A stretch of 64,000 bases of DNA from a bacterium (GCA_028819295.1 JAPPMA010000070.1:69284-133283); one strand, 5' to 3'. Shown: positions 17,868-26,511, numbered from the stretch's first letter. Notes: generated by a model from the letters alone, not told the origin. Translations and numbers: made by a program.

Positions 17868-19466
17868 ATGATGGCCCGCCTCTTCAACCAGGAACTGCTC
17901 GAGCCGGAAGACCTCGCACCCCGCCAGGTCCACATCATCATGATTGCTCTGATGACGGGCATGTTCTTGGCCGCGCTGGACAACTCGGTGCTGGCCACCG
18001 CGGTGCCCACCATCGCCGGCGAGTTGGGCGGCCAGGACCAGGTGGCGTGGATCATCATCTCCTACCTGCTCACCGGCACCATCGCCACGCCGCTCATCGG
18101 CAAGCTCAGCGACATCTACGGGCGCAAGCTGATCTTCCAGCTCACCATCGGCTTTTTCATCATCACCTCAGCGCTGGCCGGCCTCTCCCAGTCGATGCTG
18201 CAACTCGTGCTGTTCCGGGCGTTGCAGGGATTGGCCGGCGGCGGCCTTCTGGCGCTGCCCATGGCCATCGTGGGCGACATCGTCGCCCCCAACGAGCGAG
18301 GCCGCTACCAGGGCTACATCGCGGCCACGTTCGGCACGGCCAGCGTGGCCGGGCCCCTCATCGGCGGCTTCTTCGTCGACCATCTGAGCTGGCGCTGGGT
18401 GTTCTACCTGAACATTCCTGTGGGCCTGATCTCGATGGCGGCCATCGCCGCGCTGTTCAACGTGCGCCTCGACTCCGTTTCCCGCCCCATCGACTGGTTG
18501 GGGGCGGGGCTGCTCATCTCCGGATTCACCCCGTTGCTGATCGCCCTCAGCATCGGGGGAGACCAGCTGGCCTGGTCGTCGCCGGGGATGGCCCTGATTC
18601 TGGCGGTGTCGGCCGTGCTGCTCCCTACGTTCTTCTGGTGGGAGACCAAGGCCGCCGACCCGATCCTCCCGCCCCGGCTCTACTCCAACGACATCGTGCG
18701 CTGGTCGATGGTGGTCATGCTGCTCATCGGGCTGGTGATGTTCGGCGCCACGCTGTTCATACCCGTGTTCTTGCAGGTGGTGTCGGGGGTGAGCGCCACC
18801 GGTTCGGGGCTGAACATGATGCCCATGTTCATCGGCATCATCCTCACCTCGGTTGTGTCGGGCAAGCTGCTCACGAGGTTTGGGAACTACAAGGTGTTCA
18901 TCGTGCTCGGCACCGTGCTCATGACCGCGGGCATGGCTCTTTTGGCCTTGTTCTTGGATCGCGGCACCACCCAGGTCCAGGTGGGCGTGATGGTGTTCGT
19001 GCTCGGCTTGGGGCTGGGCATGACCATGCCGGTTCTGGTGCTGGTGGTGCAGAACGCCAGCGCTCACCGCGACATCGGCATGGTGTCGGCGGCCACCAAC
19101 TTCGTTCGGTCGCTGGGGGGCACCATCGGCGCGGCCGTCATGGGCGCCATCTACGCCACCGGGCTGGAATCCTCGCTGGAGTCGAAGGTCACCCCGGAGC
19201 AGCTGGCTGCCCTGCCCGATCCCGACAAGCTGCTGGGCAGCCCCCAGCAGATCCGGGCGATCCAAGATCCCGCGATAGTGGACGCGGTGCTGGAGTCCTT
19301 CACCGTGGGCGTCAGCCGCTGCTTCATCGTGGGGGCGCCGATCATCGCCTTGGGGATATTGGCCGCAGTCCTGGTTCGACAGATTCCGCTTCGCCAGGAG
19401 ATCCGCTCCGAGGAGGAGCGCGCCGAGGCCGCCGCGCTGCGGGGGCCGCCATCCCCGGCGCCATGA
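17868..19466 (+). CDS. MFS transporter, DHA2 (EmrB/QacA) family
   Basis: This 532-aa protein has about 14 predicted membrane helices. Motif C-like [20 protein letters not shown] appears in helix 1, and the [14 protein letters not shown] motif A follows helix 2. DHA2 members export drugs, dyes or lipids by proton antiport. The start is one of two adjacent ATGs (17868 or 17871). It overlaps the cobQ start by 4 bp (ATGA), an unusual partner, so the transported compound could be linked to a corrinoid. That link is speculation. Confidence 0.88.
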   Translation: MMARLFNQELLEPEDLAPRQVHIIMIALMTGMFLAALDNSVLATAVPTIAGELGGQDQVAWIIISYLLTGTIATPLIGKLSDIYGRKLIFQLTIGFFIITSALAGLSQSMLQLVLFRALQGLAGGGLLALPMAIVGDIVAPNERGRYQGYIAATFGTASVAGPLIGGFFVDHLSWRWVFYLNIPVGLISMAAIAALFNVRLDSVSRPIDWLGAGLLISGFTPLLIALSIGGDQLAWSSPGMALILAVSAVLLPTFFWWETKAADPILPPRLYSNDIVRWSMVVMLLIGLVMFGATLFIPVFLQVVSGVSATGSGLNMMPMFIGIILTSVVSGKLLTRFGNYKVFIVLGTVLMTAGMALLALFLDRGTTQVQVGVMVFVLGLGLGMTMPVLVLVVQNASAHRDIGMVSAATNFVRSLGGTIGAAVMGAIYATGLESSLESKVTPEQLAALPDPDKLLGSPQQIRAIQDPAIVDAVLESFTVGVSRCFIVGAPIIALGILAAVLVRQIPLRQEIRSEEERAEAAALRGPPSPAP

Positions 19467-20920
19467 CCAATGCGCTGATGATCCAGGGGACCGCCTCGGG
19501 CGTCGGCAAGTCCCTGCTAGTGGCGGGGCTCTGCCGCCTGTTGGCCCGCTCCGGGGTCAGCGTCGCCCCGTTCAAACCGCAAAATATGAGCAATGCGTCG
19601 GCGGCCTGCCCCTCGGGAGGCGAAATCGGCCGTGCCCAAGCGCTGCAAGCGTTCGCCTGCGGCCTGGAGCCTGCGGTCGATATGAACCCGGTATTGCTCA
19701 AGCCCGAGGGCGATCGCAGGGCCCAACTCGTGGTCTCAGGACAGGTCCGGGGAACTCTGATGGCCAATCGGTTCCGCGAAGACCGGGAGGGGCTCTTGCC
19801 CGAAGTGCTTGCCGCCTTCGGCCGCTTGGGGCAGGAGTACGAGTTCGTGATGATCGAGGGAGCGGGATCGCCCGCAGAGCCCAACCTGAGAGCCGGCGAC
19901 ATCGCTAACATGGGCTTCGCCCAGGCCGCGAGCGTGCCGGTATGGCTGATGGGCGATATCGACCGAGGGGGCGTGTTCGCATCACTGCTCGGCACCATGG
20001 ACGCGCTCGATGAGCCAGATCGCCAACTGGTGGAGGCTCTGTTTGTCAATCGTTTCCGGGGGGATGCGTCATTGCTCGGGGACGCCTGGGAATGGCTGGA
20101 AGAGCGCACCCAGCGACCTCTGCTGGGTTGCGTGCCCTACATCTTCGATCTGGCGTTGCCCGAAGAAGACGCGCCGTATTCGTTTCGAGAGGGTCGCGGC
20201 AGAAGGCAGCAGGAGGGCCGCTCAGATGAGCTGCGGGTAGGAGGCATCCACTATCCGCGGGCCAGCAATACCGCCGACATGGATCCGTTTGCCGCTGACC
20301 CGAGAGTTGATTTCAGATGGTTGGTTGATCCCGACTCCCTCGCCGGACTCGACTTGGTGGTGCTGCCGGGGTCCAAATCGGTGGCCGCCGATTTGTCGTG
20401 GCTTCGCAAACGCGGCTGGGTGGAAGCTCTGGAGCGCCATGTTCGCTATGGCGGGCGGGTGCTAGGGGTGTGTGGGGGGCTCCAGATGCTTGGCGGTCGC
20501 ATCCTTGATCCCCTTGGTATTGAGGGACCGGCGGAGACCCAAGGTCTGGGCTGGCTGCCGGTGGAAGCGGAGCTCAAGCCCGAGAAGCTGGTCCAAACCG
20601 TCTCAGGGCTGGCACGGTGGCCGGTTGAGCTGGGCTTCTCCGGCTACGAGATCCGCCACGGCGAGAGCCCGCTAGACCCTGCGCTCTACCCCTTTGTCGC
20701 CCGGTCAGCCGATGGCCGAGTGATGGGCACGTACATTCACGGTTTGTTCGATCGGGCCGAATACCGGCACGCGGTGTTGGACGAGTGGTTGGGTTGGAAG
20801 GCAGCACCGGGTGAAAACTTGCAGGACCGCTGGCAGCGCGATCTGAACCGGCTGGCCGACGCCCTTCGCAACAACCTGGAACTCGATCTGTTGGAGAGCC
20901 GAGTCGGCAAATTGGCTTGA
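19463..20920 (+). CDS. cobQ: Cobyric acid synthase
   Basis: This 485-aa enzyme performs four glutamine-dependent amidations of adenosylcobyrinate a,c-diamide in cobalamin synthesis. The N-terminal P-loop NTPase part has GTASGVGKS (9-17), KPQNMSNA and [16 protein letters not shown]. The C-terminal class I glutamine amidotransferase part has [11 protein letters not shown] and the nucleophile block [11 protein letters not shown] (about residue 337), with [10 protein letters not shown] carrying the catalytic His. Length fits the family. No other cob gene and no cobalamin riboswitch is seen nearby. It is coupled to the upstream exporter by ATGA. Confidence 0.93.
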   Translation: MTNALMIQGTASGVGKSLLVAGLCRLLARSGVSVAPFKPQNMSNASAACPSGGEIGRAQALQAFACGLEPAVDMNPVLLKPEGDRRAQLVVSGQVRGTLMANRFREDREGLLPEVLAAFGRLGQEYEFVMIEGAGSPAEPNLRAGDIANMGFAQAASVPVWLMGDIDRGGVFASLLGTMDALDEPDRQLVEALFVNRFRGDASLLGDAWEWLEERTQRPLLGCVPYIFDLALPEEDAPYSFREGRGRRQQEGRSDELRVGGIHYPRASNTADMDPFAADPRVDFRWLVDPDSLAGLDLVVLPGSKSVAADLSWLRKRGWVEALERHVRYGGRVLGVCGGLQMLGGRILDPLGIEGPAETQGLGWLPVEAELKPEKLVQTVSGLARWPVELGFSGYEIRHGESPLDPALYPFVARSADGRVMGTYIHGLFDRAEYRHAVLDEWLGWKAAPGENLQDRWQRDLNRLADALRNNLELDLLESRVGKLA

Positions 20921-20941
20921 CTGCTCAGGCTTGACTGCTCA
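20914..20941. repeat. 14-bp perfect tandem duplication at the cobQ 3' end
   Basis: GGCTTGACTGCTCA occurs twice back to back. The first copy carries the cobQ stop codon. The second copy supplies the stop codon of the convergent DUF2784 gene on the other strand. Confidence 0.85.
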
Positions 20942-21316
20942 GGCCGGTCTCCTCCGATGCAGACGCAAGACAGCGGAGAATCCCAGCCAAAACAGGCACC
21001 AGACCACCACGCTGATCAGCAGGATGGTCTCGTCGCCGGGCCTCAGGCCGGGTGCGAAGAACGGTTCCACGAAGTATTGGGAGATGAAGCCCCCTCGGTA
21101 CGGAGTCTCACCGGCGACGCGCCAGAAGTGCTTCTCCCACACCGTCAGCGGGCACGGCTGACCGGTGAGATTCACCATGCCGGTCGGTATCAGTGCGACC
21201 AAGTACCACTTCATCAGCCAGGGCCGGCGGGCGGCCAGAGGGGCGCCCACAATGAGGAATCCGCACAACAGCCCGTGAGCGAGTGCGATGGCGATTGCCA
21301 GCAGCGATGCTGCCAT
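20939..21316 (-). CDS. DUF2784 family membrane protein
   Basis: This 125-aa membrane protein has a hydrophobic N-terminal helix, a central NLTGQPCPLTVWEKHF segment and YRGGFISQYFVEPFF, followed by a hydrophobic helix ending in WLGFSAVLRLHRRR. That pattern (LTG-x-CPLT-x-WE ... GGFI-x-Y) is the DUF2784 signature. The family is common in bacteria and has no known function. It is convergent to cobQ. Confidence 0.8.
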   Translation of the reverse strand: MAASLLAIAIALAHGLLCGFLIVGAPLAARRPWLMKWYLVALIPTGMVNLTGQPCPLTVWEKHFWRVAGETPYRGGFISQYFVEPFFAPGLRPGDETILLISVVVWCLFWLGFSAVLRLHRRRPA

Positions 21317-21378
21317 AGATTCACTCTATCCCCGGCCCAACGCTGTGGCAGGAGCGGTCGTTGGGCTAGAACTTCGCC

Positions 21379-22125
21379 ATGGGATGTCTCGATGGACGGG
21401 TAGCGATCGTGACCGGGGCGGCCCGGGGTCAGGGCGAGGCCGAGGCCCGGAAGTTCGTCGCCGAAGGCGCGTTCGTGGTGATGGGCGACGTGCTCGACGA
21501 GCAGGGGGAAGCGGTGGCCGCCGAGTTGGGCGGCCATGCCGTGTATCTCCACCACGACGTGTCCTCGCCCGAGGATTGGGCCCGGGTAGTGGCCGCCGCG
21601 GTGGAGCAGGGGCCGCTGCGGGCGCTGGTGAACAACGCCGCCATCCACTGGACCGCCCCCATTGCCGACGAGACCCCCGAGAGCCTGCGTCGCATATGGG
21701 AGGTGAACTACCTGGGCACCTACCTGGGTATTCAGAGCGTGGCCGACTCCATGGCCGAGGCCGGCGGCGGGGGGATCGTCAACATTTCGTCTATTGCCGG
21801 GATGGAGGGGATCGCCCACCACTCCGCCTATGGAGGCACCAAGTGGGCGGTGCGGGGGCTGACCAAGGTGGCCGCCATCGAATTGGGACCCAGGGGAATC
21901 AGGGTGAACTCAATCCATCCCGGCCCGATAGAGACCGCCATGCTGTCGGCCGACCGCCACGGCCGACCCGAGCTGTTCGGCCATGTGCCGCTGCGCCGGG
22001 CCGGGGTGGCCGCCGAGGTGGCCGATCTGGCCTGCTACCTGGTGTCGGACGCGGCGTCGTACCAGACTGGCCACGAGTACATCATCGACGGGGGCTCCAC
22101 TGCGGGCATCCCGCTGCGACAGTAG
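21379..22125 (+). CDS. SDR family oxidoreductase (3-alpha/20-beta-HSD type)
   Basis: This 248-aa classical SDR has a TGAARGQG nucleotide-binding motif (about 13-20), VNNAAI, a catalytic Ser in NISSIAG and YGGTKWA (Tyr, Lys). The RGQG variant and the IHPGPIETAM segment are typical of steroid-type and related dehydrogenases of actinobacteria. A TAGAAC element sits just upstream. A VOC-family gene starts 5 bp after its stop and is probably co-transcribed. The substrate is unknown. Confidence 0.82.
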   Translation: MGCLDGRVAIVTGAARGQGEAEARKFVAEGAFVVMGDVLDEQGEAVAAELGGHAVYLHHDVSSPEDWARVVAAAVEQGPLRALVNNAAIHWTAPIADETPESLRRIWEVNYLGTYLGIQSVADSMAEAGGGGIVNISSIAGMEGIAHHSAYGGTKWAVRGLTKVAAIELGPRGIRVNSIHPGPIETAMLSADRHGRPELFGHVPLRRAGVAAEVADLACYLVSDAASYQTGHEYIIDGGSTAGIPLRQ

Positions 22126-22130
22126 GAACC

Positions 22131-22535
22131 ATGAGCGTTGAGGGATTCGACCATCTGGCCATCACCGTGGCCGACGTGGAGGCCACCGTGGCCTTCTACG
22201 GCGACGTGCTGGGGGCTGAGCCCATGTATCTGGAGGAGTTCCGGGCCGGCAAGATGCCGATCGTGATGATGCAGGTCGGGGCCAACCGCATCAACGTGCA
22301 TCCCGGTGCCGCCCCCGCCTCTCCCCACGCCCGCCTGCCCACCCCCGGTTCGGTAGACCTGTGTTTCCGCTGGGGTGACACCATCGCCGCCGCCCAGGCC
22401 CATTTGGCCGAGCGCGGCATCGAGGTTATCGAGGGCCCCGCCCCCCGCCCGGCCAGCAACGGCGAACGAGGCCAGTCCGTCTACTTCCGCGACCCCGACG
22501 GCAACCTCCTAGAGCTCCTCACCATCAAGGGCTGA
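22131..22535 (+). CDS. VOC family protein (glyoxalase/dioxygenase fold)
   Basis: This 134-aa protein has the vicinal-oxygen-chelate pattern: FDHLAITVADVEATVAFYGDVLG at the N-terminus (metal His8) and YFRDPDGNLLELL at the C-terminus (metal Glu). Members include lactoylglutathione lyases, epimerases and bleomycin-binding proteins, so the reaction is open. The ATG at 22131 is six bases after the upstream SDR stop. This gene is complete, unlike the VOC remnant near 24.8 kb. Confidence 0.8.
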   Translation: MSVEGFDHLAITVADVEATVAFYGDVLGAEPMYLEEFRAGKMPIVMMQVGANRINVHPGAAPASPHARLPTPGSVDLCFRWGDTIAAAQAHLAERGIEVIEGPAPRPASNGERGQSVYFRDPDGNLLELLTIKG

Positions 22536-22542
22536 AGGGCTT

Positions 22543-22594
22543 CCATCACTGGCAGCGGAGGCCTCATCCACGAGACTCGTGTTGCCAGTGATGG
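22543..22594. repeat. 12-bp inverted repeat between convergent genes
   Basis: CCATCACTGGCA (22543-22554) and TGCCAGTGATGG (22583-22594) are perfect complements around a 28-nt loop. The right arm lies in the last codons of vapC. It may act as a bidirectional terminator; no T-run follows, so it could also be an insertion scar. Confidence 0.5.
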
Positions 22595-22959
22595 ATCTTC
22601 GGTGCATCAGAACCGAGGTGGCCGACGAGTACGGCGAAATCGTGAGCATCAGAAGTGATGATGCCGTCGCCAATCTGGACGGCGAGAACCACCAGGTGTG
22701 CGTCTACGACATCTGCGGTACCCGAATTGCTTAAGATCTTCCCGACTGCACCTGCGTCAGCGCGGTCGAATGGGTGGATATCCAACGTTGAGAGAAACTG
22801 CGCCAGTCGAGCCTGCCGTCGTCCATCACGCCAGACTTGCGCCACAACTGGTGCGGTCGTCCGCAGGACTTCATCTGTTCTGACAGCCGCAGCAAGAAAG
22901 GAGCGCGCGGCACGTTCTTCACGGTCGACCGCGATCAGCAGCCCAGCGTCGAGGATCAC
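22564..22959 (-). CDS. vapC: PIN-domain toxin VapC
   Basis: This 131-aa ribonuclease-type toxin has PIN acidic residues: ILDAGLLIAVDRE at the N-terminus (Asp4), DVVDAHLVVLA (about 84-94) and IITSDAHDFAVL near the C-terminus. VapC toxins usually cleave tRNA or rRNA when not bound by VapB. The first codon overlaps the stop of the upstream antitoxin by 4 bp, the standard vapBC layout. It sits next to a decaying restriction module. Confidence 0.88.
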   Translation of the reverse strand: MILDAGLLIAVDREERAARSFLAAAVRTDEVLRTTAPVVAQVWRDGRRQARLAQFLSTLDIHPFDRADAGAVGKILSNSGTADVVDAHLVVLAVQIGDGIITSDAHDFAVLVGHLGSDAPKIHHWQHESRG

Positions 22960-23189
22960 TGCTTGAAATAGCGATTCAGCATCGACGAGATTTCCCTCTC
23001 GTCAAGGGGGCCAGCCTCTTCGTCCCATGCTTCGACAAAAGACCGAAGCGCTTGACGTCGCTGGCCTTCACGGGCGAGCAGACGAATGCCCTGTCGGATT
23101 GCGCTCGATCGCCCTCCGAACTCTGGAGCGAGTTCCGCGAGCAACTGCGTATCGTCGTCGCTGAGGCGAACCGTGGTTGTTCTGCTCAC
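22956..23189 (-). CDS. vapB: Ribbon-helix-helix antitoxin VapB
   Basis: This 77-aa antitoxin has an N-terminal ribbon-helix-helix (VSRTTTVRLSDDDTQLLAEL) and an acidic C-terminal tail that would cover the toxin (DEEAGPLDEREI). I start at the GTG ending at 23189 because a TACGTT -10 box (23202-23197 on this strand) lies exactly 7 nt upstream. In-frame TTG and GTG codons at 23198 and 23195 are alternatives. A palindrome overlaps the promoter, as expected for auto-repression. Confidence 0.85.
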   Translation of the reverse strand: MSRTTTVRLSDDDTQLLAELAPEFGGRSSAIRQGIRLLAREGQRRQALRSFVEAWDEEAGPLDEREISSMLNRYFKQ

Positions 23190-23199
23190 GTTCACCAAC

Positions 23200-23217
23200 G
23201 TAGCACGGCAGTGCTAC
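23200..23217. promoter_or_regulatory. Palindromic operator at the vapBC promoter
   Basis: GTAGCAC and GTGCTAC are perfect inverted arms around GGCA. The site overlaps the predicted -10 box (TACGTT, minus strand), so VapB binding would block transcription. The same bases carry the stop codon of the decayed upstream frame. Confidence 0.6.
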
Positions 23218-23665
23218 AGAGTAGAAGGACGATTGAGGGACCACCCGGTGCTGGCAATCTCTCGCAAAGAGGCAACATCAAACTTCCGGTCGTAACACCA
23301 CCACCATGCGTAGCTGCGGCAGGCGGCATCGACTAGGTCGTAGCGGCATCGACTAGGTCGTAAGCGTCGGTTGCTTGCCTGAGATGATGGACAGAGAGAA
23401 ACGCCTCGGAGTGGGCGTAGACGATCACTCCGACTGATTCTCCGAGACGACCGTTACCGCCTTCCGCGTACCGCTGCATTGAGCAGACTCCACCCTTCTT
23501 CGAACAGTGCGGCTGGTCTGGCTGGAACGGGCAGATTGGATGTTCAGCTTCAGATTCGCCCAGCGCATGCTCGGCGTAAGTCTTCCTCTGTTCTGCATCG
23601 AGTGATGTGAACTGCTGTCCGTACCACTCTGCAATGCCGTATCGCGTCCTGGCGTTGTCGGGCAT
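23214..23665 (-). pseudogene. NotI-family restriction endonuclease, frameshifted and truncated
   Basis: The N-terminal part has NotI-family features: ARTRYGIAEWYGQQF near the start and the metal-binding cysteine block CPF...CSKKGGVCSMQRY (about 45-65). The frame stops at 23333 after 110 residues. A 20-bp tandem duplication at 23323-23362 causes this stop. If one copy is removed, the frame continues as AACRSYAWWWCYDRKF and SLNRPSTL until a TAG at 23214-23216 inside the vapB operator. NotI is about 380 aa, so the C-terminal half is also missing. The companion methyltransferase lies just upstream. The gene is inactive as read. Confidence 0.72.
23323..23362. repeat. 20-bp perfect tandem duplication
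   Basis: The unit starting GCGGCATCGACTAGGTCG occurs at 23323-23342 and 23343-23362. The length is not a multiple of three and it shifts the frame of the NotI-like gene. Confidence 0.9.
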
Positions 23666-23673
23666 CTTGTTGG

Positions 23674-24753
23674 CTATGCGAAGACAGCTCGTCGGGTGAT
23701 GACGAGTTCGGAGACGTGGGCGTGATGGGTGTTCTTCATGACAACTTCGACGGCGTGGAATCCGTACTCTGCAATGAGTTCAGCAATCTCCGGTGAGCGG
23801 TCGTAGGTCATCAGGAAGTCGACCGGGGTTTGCGCCAGGATCTTGAAGAGCCGTCGGTGGTCTATCTGGTTGTGGCTGTAGAGACGCCTCCCGGCACGTT
23901 TGCCGCCAGCGTTGTACGGAGGGTCAATGAAAGCGACCGTACCGGGAATCTCGGCAATGACCTCTAGGAGGTCGAGCCCATCAGCTTCACAGAAGTTGAT
24001 CTGTTGCGCGTGGGCCTCGATGTTCCGCAATCGGTGGATGATGGTGTCGGGATACCAACGAGAGGCAAGTCCCTTGTTGTTCTCACCCGACTTTGTTAGG
24101 GCAGCCCCGGGGGCGAGGATGCCGCCGCGCCGGGTCCGGTTGAGGACCAAGGCGCGGAATCCATGCTCGAGCAGGCTTCGGGGGGCTTGGTCAGCCAGAG
24201 CGGAAACTGATTCGCGTGTCGGCTCGAACTCCGAGACGAGGTGAGACAACTCGGCGTTGTGGCGTAGCGCCGCATGCCAGAACGCAGCCACATCGTGGTC
24301 TAGTTCGGCCATAAAGCACTGCTCGACCAGGTCTTCACACACTGCCGTGAGAGCCACTATGCCACCGCCGCAGAATGGCTCAATGAGCGTCCTTGGTCTG
24401 GGCTGCACGGGTGCGAGCCAGGCCCGGACATGGGGAATGAGCCAGGTCTTGCCGCCTGGGTACCGCAACGGTGAACGCTGAGGAACCGAGGCGACGTTGA
24501 CTGCCGGGATGGGGGAGACAGGGAAGTCTGGGCCGTAGTCAGACTGGGACGATTTGATCGCAGTCGGCTCTCTTTGCGCGATCATGGCGTTCGCGGCCTT
24601 GGATGAGTCGCCCTTCGCCTTTGCATTGCTATCCAGCATGTCACGAGCGCGATCCTCATCGGCGGACCTTCCAGCGGTGGCAAGCACACTTCCACGACTC
24701 TTTGGTGGCATCGCTGGAATCTGTATTTGCCGGATCGTCGGTTTCTTGTCCAT
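23674..24753 (-). CDS. DNA adenine methyltransferase, D12 (Dam) class
   Basis: This 359-aa N6-adenine methyltransferase has SAM-binding motif LRYPGGKTWL (96-105), EPFCGGG (125-131) and catalytic DPPY (277-280). An unusual N-terminal extension of about 90 residues, rich in K, R, S and A, precedes the enzyme core. The ATG at 24751-24753 is chosen; the open frame further upstream runs through VOC remnant sequence. The NotI-like endonuclease remnant begins 8 bp after its stop, so this is the modification half of a decayed restriction-modification pair, probably now an orphan methylase. Confidence 0.85.
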   Translation of the reverse strand: MDKKPTIRQIQIPAMPPKSRGSVLATAGRSADEDRARDMLDSNAKAKGDSSKAANAMIAQREPTAIKSSQSDYGPDFPVSPIPAVNVASVPQRSPLRYPGGKTWLIPHVRAWLAPVQPRPRTLIEPFCGGGIVALTAVCEDLVEQCFMAELDHDVAAFWHAALRHNAELSHLVSEFEPTRESVSALADQAPRSLLEHGFRALVLNRTRRGGILAPGAALTKSGENNKGLASRWYPDTIIHRLRNIEAHAQQINFCEADGLDLLEVIAEIPGTVAFIDPPYNAGGKRAGRRLYSHNQIDHRRLFKILAQTPVDFLMTYDRSPEIAELIAEYGFHAVEVVMKNTHHAHVSELVITRRAVFA

Positions 24754-24778
24754 TGCCTGAGAGTAAGGATGGGTGTGA

Positions 24779-24880
24779 CAGTTTCTGCACCTGCTTCTGC
24801 CGTCCGACCTGTGGGCGCTGTTCTTTGAATATCCCGACGGCACTTTCGTGGAGCTGATCGAAAGCCCGCCCCTCGAATAG
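24779..24880 (+). pseudogene. C-terminal remnant of a VOC/glyoxalase gene
   Basis: An open stretch reads FLHLLLPSDLWALFFEYPDG then VELIESPPLE and a stop. This is the normal end of a VOC-fold protein, with EYPDG-x-x-VELIE as the second metal-binding strand. No start codon or N-terminal half exists; the sequence before it belongs to the promoter region of the methyltransferase. The restriction module therefore appears to have replaced the 5' part of this gene. Confidence 0.6.
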
Positions 24881-24950
24881 CTGAATCCGGTCAGGCGGGC
24901 GGGCAGACCCCGATGATCTCCCCGTTCACCCAAGCCCAGAAGCCGTCGGG
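24813..24950. repeat. 138-bp direct repeat, copy A
   Basis: Identical to 25357-25494 (offset 544). Both copies contain the end of a VOC gene and, on the other strand, the last codons of a methyltransferase gene. Copy A has VOC sequence continuing on its left. Confidence 0.92.
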
Positions 24951-25356
24951 GCGCTCCTGGTCAGGCGAAGGCTCACAATCCCAGCAGCGCTCCGACCCCA
25001 GACCCTCAAACCACCCCGCCCCACGTTTCCGCGCAGGCTCAAGTTGAGCTTTGGTATGGATATCGCTTTATTAGCTAAGAGACCGGAGAACCAGTACTGT
25101 GAGATGCGAAATGGAAGGCCACAAGAAGTCAAACGCCATTAGTCGTTTCATAGCAGCTATTCGCCAACGAGCGGTTTATATCGTAATCAATGCTTGTTGT
25201 CTTGGAGTTGTGCTCTTCCTCTGGTATTGGAGGTAGCACAGCAAGGGTGTGGGGGATTAGCAGGTGGGTGTTCTTCTTGTAGGTCAATGACTTGAACAAG
25301 CAGTTGCTGCTGACCGGTTGGTATAGCCGGTAAGCTGCAACATGCTTACAGCTTTC
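24951..25356. other. 406-bp insert between the 138-bp direct repeats
   Basis: The segment has a GC-rich start, an AT-richer middle and no match to its flanks. It contains one short open frame (25111-25236, listed separately). No transposase, inverted ends or tRNA was recognised. Near the right end there is a GACCGGTTGGTATAGCCGGT stretch with imperfect dyad symmetry. Confidence 0.5.
25111..25236 (+). CDS. 41-aa hydrophobic small protein candidate
   Basis: MEGHKKSNAISRFIAAIRQR is followed by a single hydrophobic helix (about 21-40, VYIVINACCLGVVLFLWYW) and a terminal Arg. A basic N-terminus plus one membrane helix resembles type I toxins and small stress membrane proteins. There is no clear ribosome-binding site and no homologue is known to me, so it may be a chance frame. 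Confidence 0.3.
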   Translation: MEGHKKSNAISRFIAAIRQRAVYIVINACCLGVVLFLWYWR

Positions 25357-25494
25357 GGGCGCTGTTCTTTGAATATCCCGACGGCACTTTCGTGGAGCTG
25401 ATCGAAAGCCCGCCCCTCGAATAGCTGAATCCGGTCAGGCGGGCGGGCAGACCCCGATGATCTCCCCGTTCACCCAAGCCCAGAAGCCGTCGGG
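25357..25494. repeat. 138-bp direct repeat, copy B
   Basis: Identical to 24813-24950. Copy B continues on its right into the intact methyltransferase gene; to its left lies the foreign insert. Confidence 0.92.
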
Positions 25495-26280
25495 CTGGGC
25501 GGCCCACTGGGAGAAGGCTGCGGAGATTTCCTCCAGTTCATCGCTGGTGGCGAATCCGTTGCCCACCGCGTGTTCGGCGAAGTCGCTGTCGATCACCCGC
25601 ACCGCCCACATCTCGCCCCACACCGTTCGCCCCTCTTGGTCAGCGTGGGCGGTGGTGCTGGCGGTGGCCTCGATATCGGTGAAGCCGGCCTCGGCCACCC
25701 ACGACAGCAGATAGCGCCCGGCGTCGGCTTCCCCGCCGTTGGCCGAGGCCACTTGGTGGTAGAGGTCGCGCCAGCGCTCGATCGCGGGGAACACCGGGGC
25801 ATGCACCATGGTCTCGTAGTCGGAATCCCGCACGGCCACCAGCCCGCCGGGCCGCAGCACCCGCCGGGCCTCCCGCAGCGCCCCCACCGGCTCGGACAGG
25901 TGCTGGAACACCTGATGGGCGTACACCACGTCGAAGCTGGCGTCGTCCCACGGCAGTTCGTAGACCGAGCCGACCTCGAAAGAGATGTTGGGCAGGCCAC
26001 AGTCTTCCGCGTGGGCCCGGGCCGCGTCCACCACGTCAGCCGACATGTCCAGGCCCACCACCCGGCCGGCGCGGCGGGCCAGGCCAGCAGTGATGGTGCC
26101 CGTGCCGCAACCGATGTCGAGCACCTCGGCGTCGGGTTGCAGGCGGGGTAACAGGAAGGCGGCGCATGACTCGGCAGTGCGCCGGGAGTGCCAACCCACG
26201 ATCACCTGGTGGTAGCCGTGGGTGTACTTCTCGCCCTCGGGCAGTTGGTCAGCCAAGGGGTTCGGCAGCCAAGAACGCAT
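25435..26280 (-). CDS. Class I SAM-dependent methyltransferase
   Basis: This 281-aa protein has motif I EVLDIGCGTGTIT (about 51-63), VVGLDMSADVVDAARAHA and a Rossmann-fold methyltransferase layout like UbiE/COQ5 relatives. The EKYTHGYHQVIVGWHSRRTA block before motif I is typical of a known actinobacterial subgroup with an unassigned small-molecule substrate. The ATG ending at 26280 is used. The gene begins inside a truncated P450 frame (26249-26470). Its last codons are part of the 138-bp repeat. Confidence 0.8.
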   Translation of the reverse strand: MRSWLPNPLADQLPEGEKYTHGYHQVIVGWHSRRTAESCAAFLLPRLQPDAEVLDIGCGTGTITAGLARRAGRVVGLDMSADVVDAARAHAEDCGLPNISFEVGSVYELPWDDASFDVVYAHQVFQHLSEPVGALREARRVLRPGGLVAVRDSDYETMVHAPVFPAIERWRDLYHQVASANGGEADAGRYLLSWVAEAGFTDIEATASTTAHADQEGRTVWGEMWAVRVIDSDFAEHAVGNGFATSDELEEISAAFSQWAAQPDGFWAWVNGEIIGVCPPA

Positions 26281-26470
26281 CAAGGCGTTCAGGTCCGTTG
26301 GCCCAGAACACCTCGGACTTGGAGAGGTACCACCCGGTGGGGGTGCGGGCCACCGGGCACTCCGCCCGCAGCTCGGCCAGAGCGTCGTAGGGAACGTCTT
26401 CAAGATGGGCGAACGGGTCGAACGCCGTGTCGCCGACAGTGCTGGAGAGCGGATCAGACGTCAAGCTCAT
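26249..26470 (-). pseudogene. Cytochrome P450 N-terminal remnant
   Basis: A 73-codon frame reads FDPFAHLEDVPYDALAELR and then ECPVARTPTGWYLSKSEVF, the usual opening of bacterial P450 proteins. It ends after only 73 residues, so the heme-binding and catalytic regions are missing. The downstream methyltransferase start overlaps it in another frame. It looks like the stump of a deleted P450 gene; a short functional protein is unlikely. Confidence 0.55.
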
Positions 26471-26511
26471 GGCCTTATGGTGTCACGTTGCCGTCGGTTG
26501 TGCGGCCTCGC

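Noticed and set aside
18047..19462. A 470-codon in-frame extension upstream of cobQ
   Set aside because: It is out of frame with the clear MFS gene on the same DNA and is very rich in Arg, His and Gly. The cobQ ATG at 19463 fits the family length.
17800..19470. A cobalamin riboswitch ahead of the exporter-cobQ pair
   Set aside because: Only 31 bp separate the ligase stop from the exporter start, too short for a B12 riboswitch, and no B12-box-like motif is visible.
22131..24880. Treating the VOC gene at 22131 and the VOC remnant at 24779 as two copies of one gene
   Set aside because: Their C-terminal strands differ clearly (DPDGNLLELL versus YPDGTFVELIE), so they are different family members.
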